Positions 58,667-64,000 of a stretch of DNA of 64,000 nt are shown here, one piece after another. The DNA is taken from positions 46,072,602 to 46,136,601 of the forward strand of contig JAUJPP010000003.1 in NCBI GenBank assembly GCA_030562195.1, read 5' to 3'. Origin of the DNA: Nipponacmea schrenckii. Taxonomy: Eukaryota > Mollusca > Gastropoda > Lottiidae. Position 1 is the first letter of the stretch. The number at the start of each line of letters is the position of its first letter. The notes below the pieces were generated by a model, which did no database searches, was not told the DNA's origin, and worked only from the letters and a program-made list of their open reading frames with translations. The position numbers and the translations under genes were made by a program.

Positions 58667-61600
58667 ATGTTTTGTTTTCACTGTCCACCATCTTTACATC
58701 CCGCAGCCAGGCCATTGGCCATGGAGTTCTGTCAACCACATCCAACATGTAAGTAAATAGTAAACAATTTTCATTTACAAATACATCTATGTAGGCCTAC
58801 GTTATCATTTTTTTAATTTTCGAATTTAGCCTATAAGTCGCCCAAACGTCAATGTGAAACAGGGTCTATCTTGATACTGTCTTATGCTAAAAAGCATCAG
58901 ACGTAATAAAATCGGTACCTTTAATAAATATGTGATTGGACTAATTATATGTTCGTTTCTAGGCTGACTTCAAACAAGGTTTAATTCAGATTGTTTGGGG
59001 TATTATTGTTTTTTTTCTGTGACTCTTATATTAAGATTGTTTATATAATAGTTTAACTGTGGTGCTACTATTTATATTAAATACCAAGTCTATAATTGAT
59101 CATTATCATTACTGGAAAGAATCGTAAAACCAGATTCGCTAAGACATTCGTTTTCGAACAGTCTTTACTTCTTTAAATATTATTACTAGTGTTTCATCGT
59201 CATATATGCCACTACACTTAGTAGCCTATAGGCTCTATAAAAGAACAGATTAAAATGATAACGTATAAATTATAGGAGAAGGTACAAAGTAAATCATATG
59301 ACAAACCAAAAGTTTAAAAGAGGCAAAGCAAATCGCAAAGCACTATCATGAGAAACTACATCTGAGTTTGACAACATCCGTCGTTGTATTCCAGTAACCC
59401 ATTCAACTATAACCTCAATGTTAAAATATAAAAACCAAAAACCTCCTTTTGCTTCCAAAAAATTAAATGTTTTAACATAACATGTCAAGAAAATGATTCC
59501 TTTTTTAATGCTTTCTGAGAGAACGATTGGTGTGCTAGACCATCCTTGTTCACGTTTATACACCATTGCCTGGCTATCTTCTTCAAACACTGCATTGGTT
59601 TCCTAATCTACAAGCAATTTTAAAAAATGAAACTTGATTAAAAATCATAAATAATTTTAGAAATATGCATATGCATTTATTTAATTTTTCGGTTGAAACA
59701 ATTTTATGTGTATTTTAAATATACCAGGCTGTTTGATTGGGGATGATCTACCTTTAATTTTAAACACCTCTTTTAGAATAAATCACGATAGAAAAAAAAA
59801 CCTTTAATTTTTTTTACACGATTTTATGAATAAGGATTTTTCACTCATAAATCTGACTGATGACAATGACAAGCAAACTGCTGGAAAAAAAACCTTAATA
59901 AGATTAAAGTATGGGAAGCTAAAACTGACAAGAAAAGTCTCCATTAATTGGTCTTACAACTAAACGGATTAATTATACAAATTGACAAGGAACAAAAGTC
60001 TCGATTTACAAGACAACCAGTTTGTAAAGAATTGTTTACGCATAAAACAGATTAGCGGAAAATTTGAGTCATTTGATAGCAAAATATAAAAATCTGATCT
60101 TAATACAGGATAATTTATTAATTTTTTTTTTCATTTTATTTATTGGTTTGTGTGTTTATTGTAGTGGTCATAGAATATTTGTAATTTGTAATTAATTTAC
60201 ATTGCACAGTATCACAAATACCTACATATAAAGAACATTATATTGTGAACAAAATTGTTTAAGTTTTACTTAAATTCATGTTTTTTTTTTGTCTGGAAAA
60301 CACAGACTACTGGAACCTCTCAAGAGAGTTTGATAATTATAATGCTTTGTTTGAAAACAATGAATAAACGTCTGGATGAGAAAGAAAAGTAAATAGAGAG
60401 TAATAAGAGCTATTGTTTATAATAGAGTTAAATCTATGAATTAGAATAATGAAATGAAGGACATGTTCTAATGGAATATCATTGACCCCAGATGATAGCG
60501 TATAATGAAAACGAATGAATGAATAAAGCTGTATAGTGTGGGTGGAAATATTTTTTTAATAAGAATCATTATAGCGAATATAATATAATATAGCATTTAT
60601 GTTGTCATCTCAAAATAAAAACATGTATTCTGCTTAGTCAAAAAGTACCCCTGTTTTTTTTTTAGTGACGCGTGGTTTTGACCAACCGGTGTAGATTCTG
60701 GTCTGTTAAATATTACTATTATCTGACTCAATGCTTTATATCTTAATATTGAATATTGTATAATATTATAGTAAACTACGTTAAAATATCTGGTACTGAA
60801 TTTAATTAAATTTGACATTCACCTTTCTGCTATAATATTTTATCAGTTTGTTCCTATTTCTAGTTATGGGTTATGCTATGTGCAGAATGCTATCGCTATT
60901 GATTGCGCCTTTTAGAACTCTAATCCATTTTTAGCAGTGTAAGAATTCTTGTTCTGTGATGCTTTATTAAAATAACTTATACAATTCATTATTGTTTACA
61001 GATGGCGGATATGGACTTCATAATGATATAAATGATGATTCATTTGCAAGACGAAAACAAAGAAGAAATCGGACGACTTTTACTTTACAACAGGTAATGA
61101 CTCATATAGGTTCTTGTGCTGAACTCCAATTTACTTCCGGTAGTAAGGTGACTCTTTACCAACTAGATAAGAAAAAACAATTACATGACAAATTAATTTA
61201 TAACGAAAAACCCCCTTGAAATAAAATTAATGACAAAGACTAATTGACATTGATACTTTTGTGTTTTGTATTGAATTAGGCAACATTTTTGGAATAAGTT
61301 TGTGTACAGTTAAAATTGTTATAATTAATTATAATTAATCGAAATCATTTTCAAAAAAGGTGCATGATAGGCCTATTATAAATTAGATTTTAAGAAAGGT
61401 GAATTGAATAAATTTCACCTTTAGAGATTGGCAGTTTTTTAGACAAGATATTCCCGCTAATATTTCTTCGATCTCTTAAACTACTTCAAAACTCCTGGAC
61501 TAAGTAAGCCGATTATTGTAAAATATTCAACAACTGCAAATCACGAAATGAAATATCCTTTTTTGAATTGAAAAAAATGAACTGAGAATATCATTGAATC

Positions 61601-63593
61601 TGTAGGCAGAAATTTACTGGAAGACAGGCAATTTGCAGGTTTACATTGACTGATAATTATAATCTTTGTGACATTTTTAAAATTCAATTCAAACCATAAT
61701 GTTAATTTATCGATACCATTGACTTTTTAGCAAAGATATTTTAAGCCGAATGTCACGAATTTGTTTTTCGTGAGAAAAAGCTTACATGGTGTCATTTAAC
61801 TTATTTTTACCCGAAGGATATCTGAAAACATATTTTCAAGGTTAAAAGGATGTGAGTCGGAATACTCATTTCAAAGCATTTGCAAATAAATGGTAATTCA
61901 ACAGAGAAACAGATAATCTCTCAAAATGTAACTAGGCAGTCAGTAACTTCCAGATTTTGCCTTTATTTAGTCTTTTCATGATAGGAAATCTTACCATTTC
62001 AGCTTGAAGAATTAGAGAAGGCGTTTGCCCAGACCCACTACCCAGATGTGTTTATGAGAGAAGACTTAGCCATGAGAATCAACTTGACAGAGGCAAGAGT
62101 TCAAGTAAGAAATATTTCCATACAAAACGGTCTTGTCATGCCTATTGTTATATCCTATGATTTCACTGATGGCGTTGCTATGCGGATTATTCATATTTGC
62201 TCAATTATTTATGATAAAGCTAAAACACGCTATATGCTTAGATTTATAAATGCATGGGTGACTATATCTATCTAAATTGAATATTTCTCATAATGAAATA
62301 TTTTTATAGGTTTGGTTTCAAAATAGAAGAGCAAAATGGCGAAAGAGTGAAAGGTTTACAACACCAAATGGACAAACACCTGTAGGTGAAGATGGATCTG
62401 GTCAAGGTCAAGATTCTGATAGCGAAGTTGTGACGTCAGACGAACAGAATGAGATAATGGTGGATGGCGACCAATTAGATAATTGTCAGAATTTTAGAAC
62501 ATCAGAAGTAGTAACAGACTCTAGCAACGAATCGGATCGGGATCGAAAGAGTCCTCTTCAATCAACAGATTCATCAAGTCCAGATGAAACAGATGGAGAA
62601 TCTTTTCATAGAGCAACTGACATTCCAAGGGAACATATCAAACCGGAAGTCGTGTCAAATAATCAAAACTGTGATGATGACGACAGCAGCTGTAGTGAAA
62701 ACGAGACAGCGGAAGTCAAACCGGTTGATTTATCAGATTCTAAACCTTCACAAAGTCCTCCACACAGCCAGTTGTTAACACCACCTTCAGAGTCTTCACA
62801 ACAACTGCACATGAAATCATTCATCGGATCTCTTCCCGCAATGGCGATGGCGGGGGCTGATATGAATTTCTTTGCTAAATTCAACGGTGGCAACCTTCCA
62901 TTTTCACAATCATTACTAGCAGCATCGGCAGCTAACAGACCAGCATTTCTTTCTATGTTTGATAGGTAAGTTTGGTGAAATAGGCTATTTTTCAATATTT
63001 TTTATTCCCTTTTTTGAATGCTAGTTCGTAATGATGAAAAAAAAAAATAATTATACTTATATATAATATTATGTTCATCATCAACATACATGTATTTGTA
63101 TAAAAATAATTCTTGTATTTTCAGTTCTACGATGTCGCAATGTTATGATGCATATTTTGGTTCAAGAGCATTTTCAAGGCATATTCCTCACCCAGCATTC
63201 AAAGGTAAAAAGTAAATTGTCATAGTTTTTTTTTAAACCTGCGATATATGCAATATAATGCAAAACGCTTTGAATTTAACTTTTAGTAATTTTGTGTTCA
63301 TTTCATAAGGCCATACAATTATAGTAAATGGTGGTATTTCATTTGGGGCCCCAAGATGAGAATTAAAATTGTCATTAAATCCTCATGTCTTCTCATCTGT
63401 CATTTCAGGATGTTTCCCATTCTGTCTATGTTGTAATACCAATCGATCTAACAACTGTTCTTCATCATCTCCAGTGTTCCCGTTTCAAGAACAACGTAAT
63501 TCAAGTGTTGCTGAGTTGCGGCGCCGAGCACGAGAACACACAGAAGCTATGGTTTCCGGATCTTCAACAGAACATCATAGTAGCCCTCAGTGA
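58667..63593 (+). CDS. DRGX: DRGX paired-like homeobox transcription factor, 6 exons
   Basis: DRGX (Prrxl1/DRG11) is a sensory-neuron homeodomain factor. Coding exons 58667-58748, 61002-61093, 62003-62104, 62310-62965, 63125-63204 and 63409-63593 join in phase to 398 codons. The start MFCFHCPP matches the characteristic DRGX N-terminus. The homeodomain spans residues 47-106 with [40 protein letters not shown] and [16 protein letters not shown]; position 50 is Gln96. The middle is acidic and Ser-rich with PVDLS at 230-234, a CtBP-binding form. The C-terminal OAR motif ([17 protein letters not shown]) is near 369-385. An acceptor AG at 58652-58653, 13 bp before the ATG, shows that a 5' untranslated exon lies upstream. 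Confidence 0.95.
58749..61001 (+). other. DRGX intron 1
   Basis: A 2.25-kb GT-AG intron. A 98-codon minus-strand frame at 59294-59590 has no recognisable similarity and is flanked by ordinary AT-rich sequence; I do not call it a gene. Nothing else is seen. Confidence 0.6.
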
Positions 63594-64000
63594 TTATGAT
63601 ACCGAGAAGACTTTAAAGTTCGCATTCTAATGGTTAAGAGTGCACAATGAATTGTTCATTTTTTTGTTTTTTGTTCTAGTGGATGATAAAACCCACCACC
63701 AAGTTCAATCATATATTCAAAATCTCAAAATCTTTTTTCCGACAGCATAAATGTCGTTTCCACGTAGGCTAATGGAGTATATGAAATCACCAAAATTTGT
63801 CATATCATTGCTAACCTTCAATTGTGAGTTAAATTTGCATATGATCAATGTTTTTGCCATAGAAATGTAGATCTGGGGATGATAATATACATTCTGATAA
63901 AGCAAATGAGTTCATAACCTTATCATGATATTTAGAGCACAATAATGTTGGAAAACAGTTATCAGCACATTCTAGACAATGTAAAATATGCAACTGTATA
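63594..64000 (+). other. DRGX 3' untranslated or downstream sequence
   Basis: Non-coding AT-rich sequence after the stop at 63591-63593. No canonical AATAAA was found in the remaining 400 bp, so the transcript end may lie beyond the window or use a variant signal. Confidence 0.4.

Noticed and set aside
59294..59590. 98-codon minus-strand gene in DRGX intron 1
   Set aside because: No recognisable domain, no splice or promoter context, and the composition fits chance AT-rich sequence.
61002..62400. Pax6 or Prrx as identity of the homeobox gene
   Set aside because: No paired domain is present, the MFCFHCPP start and the homeodomain wording match DRGX, and position 50 is Gln.

Overview
The window is animal nuclear DNA. 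It is AT-rich, genes are split by GT-AG introns, and mobile elements are dense. The protein sequences and repeat types fit a lophotrochozoan, most likely a marine mollusc; the species cannot be read from the sequence. Four host genes are supported. (1) 1-15.2 kb, plus: the 3' three-quarters of lethal giant larvae (Lgl/LLGL), 19 exons with intact frames and splice sites; its 5' end lies upstream. (2) 16.1-17.6 kb, minus: a single-exon lysosomal serine carboxypeptidase of the cathepsin A type. (3) 18.1-21.7 kb, plus: the base-excision-repair glycosylase NTHL1 in four exons, head-to-head with cathepsin A over about 490 bp that holds four CATGTG E-boxes. (4) 58.7-63.6 kb, plus: the paired-like homeobox gene DRGX in six coding exons, with homeodomain, OAR motif and a CtBP-type PVDLS motif.

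Between NTHL1 and DRGX lies a nested mobile-element island (about 24.5-46.0 kb). From left to right it has a tRNA-derived SINE; a 5.5-kb I/Nimb-like LINE (27499-33031) bounded by a 13-bp target-site duplication; a decayed Ty3/Gypsy pol whose integrase is split by a second LINE fragment with its own short duplication (34326-36210); a 47-bp-period satellite; and a BEL/Pao retrotransposon whose pol is split by a 1.2-kb hAT element with a perfect 8-bp duplication (41772-42995). Copies of the satellite lie on both sides of the BEL element, and some share the same variant repeats in the same order. Every pol gene seen here is broken by frameshifts, stops or insertions.

Two Lgl introns also carry DNA transposons: a hAT-type MITE, and a PIF/Harbinger-like element with a second element nested inside it. 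A SINE sits directly at the NTHL1 exon 1 splice donor, and its target-site duplication has copied the donor sequence.

The 46.0-58.6 kb stretch has no supportable gene and may be the upstream regulatory domain of DRGX. I found no convincing new molecular system. The most informative points are the readable insertion history, the duplicated splice donor, the E-box cluster, the possible SINE-LINE partnership and the unusual C-terminus of Lgl.
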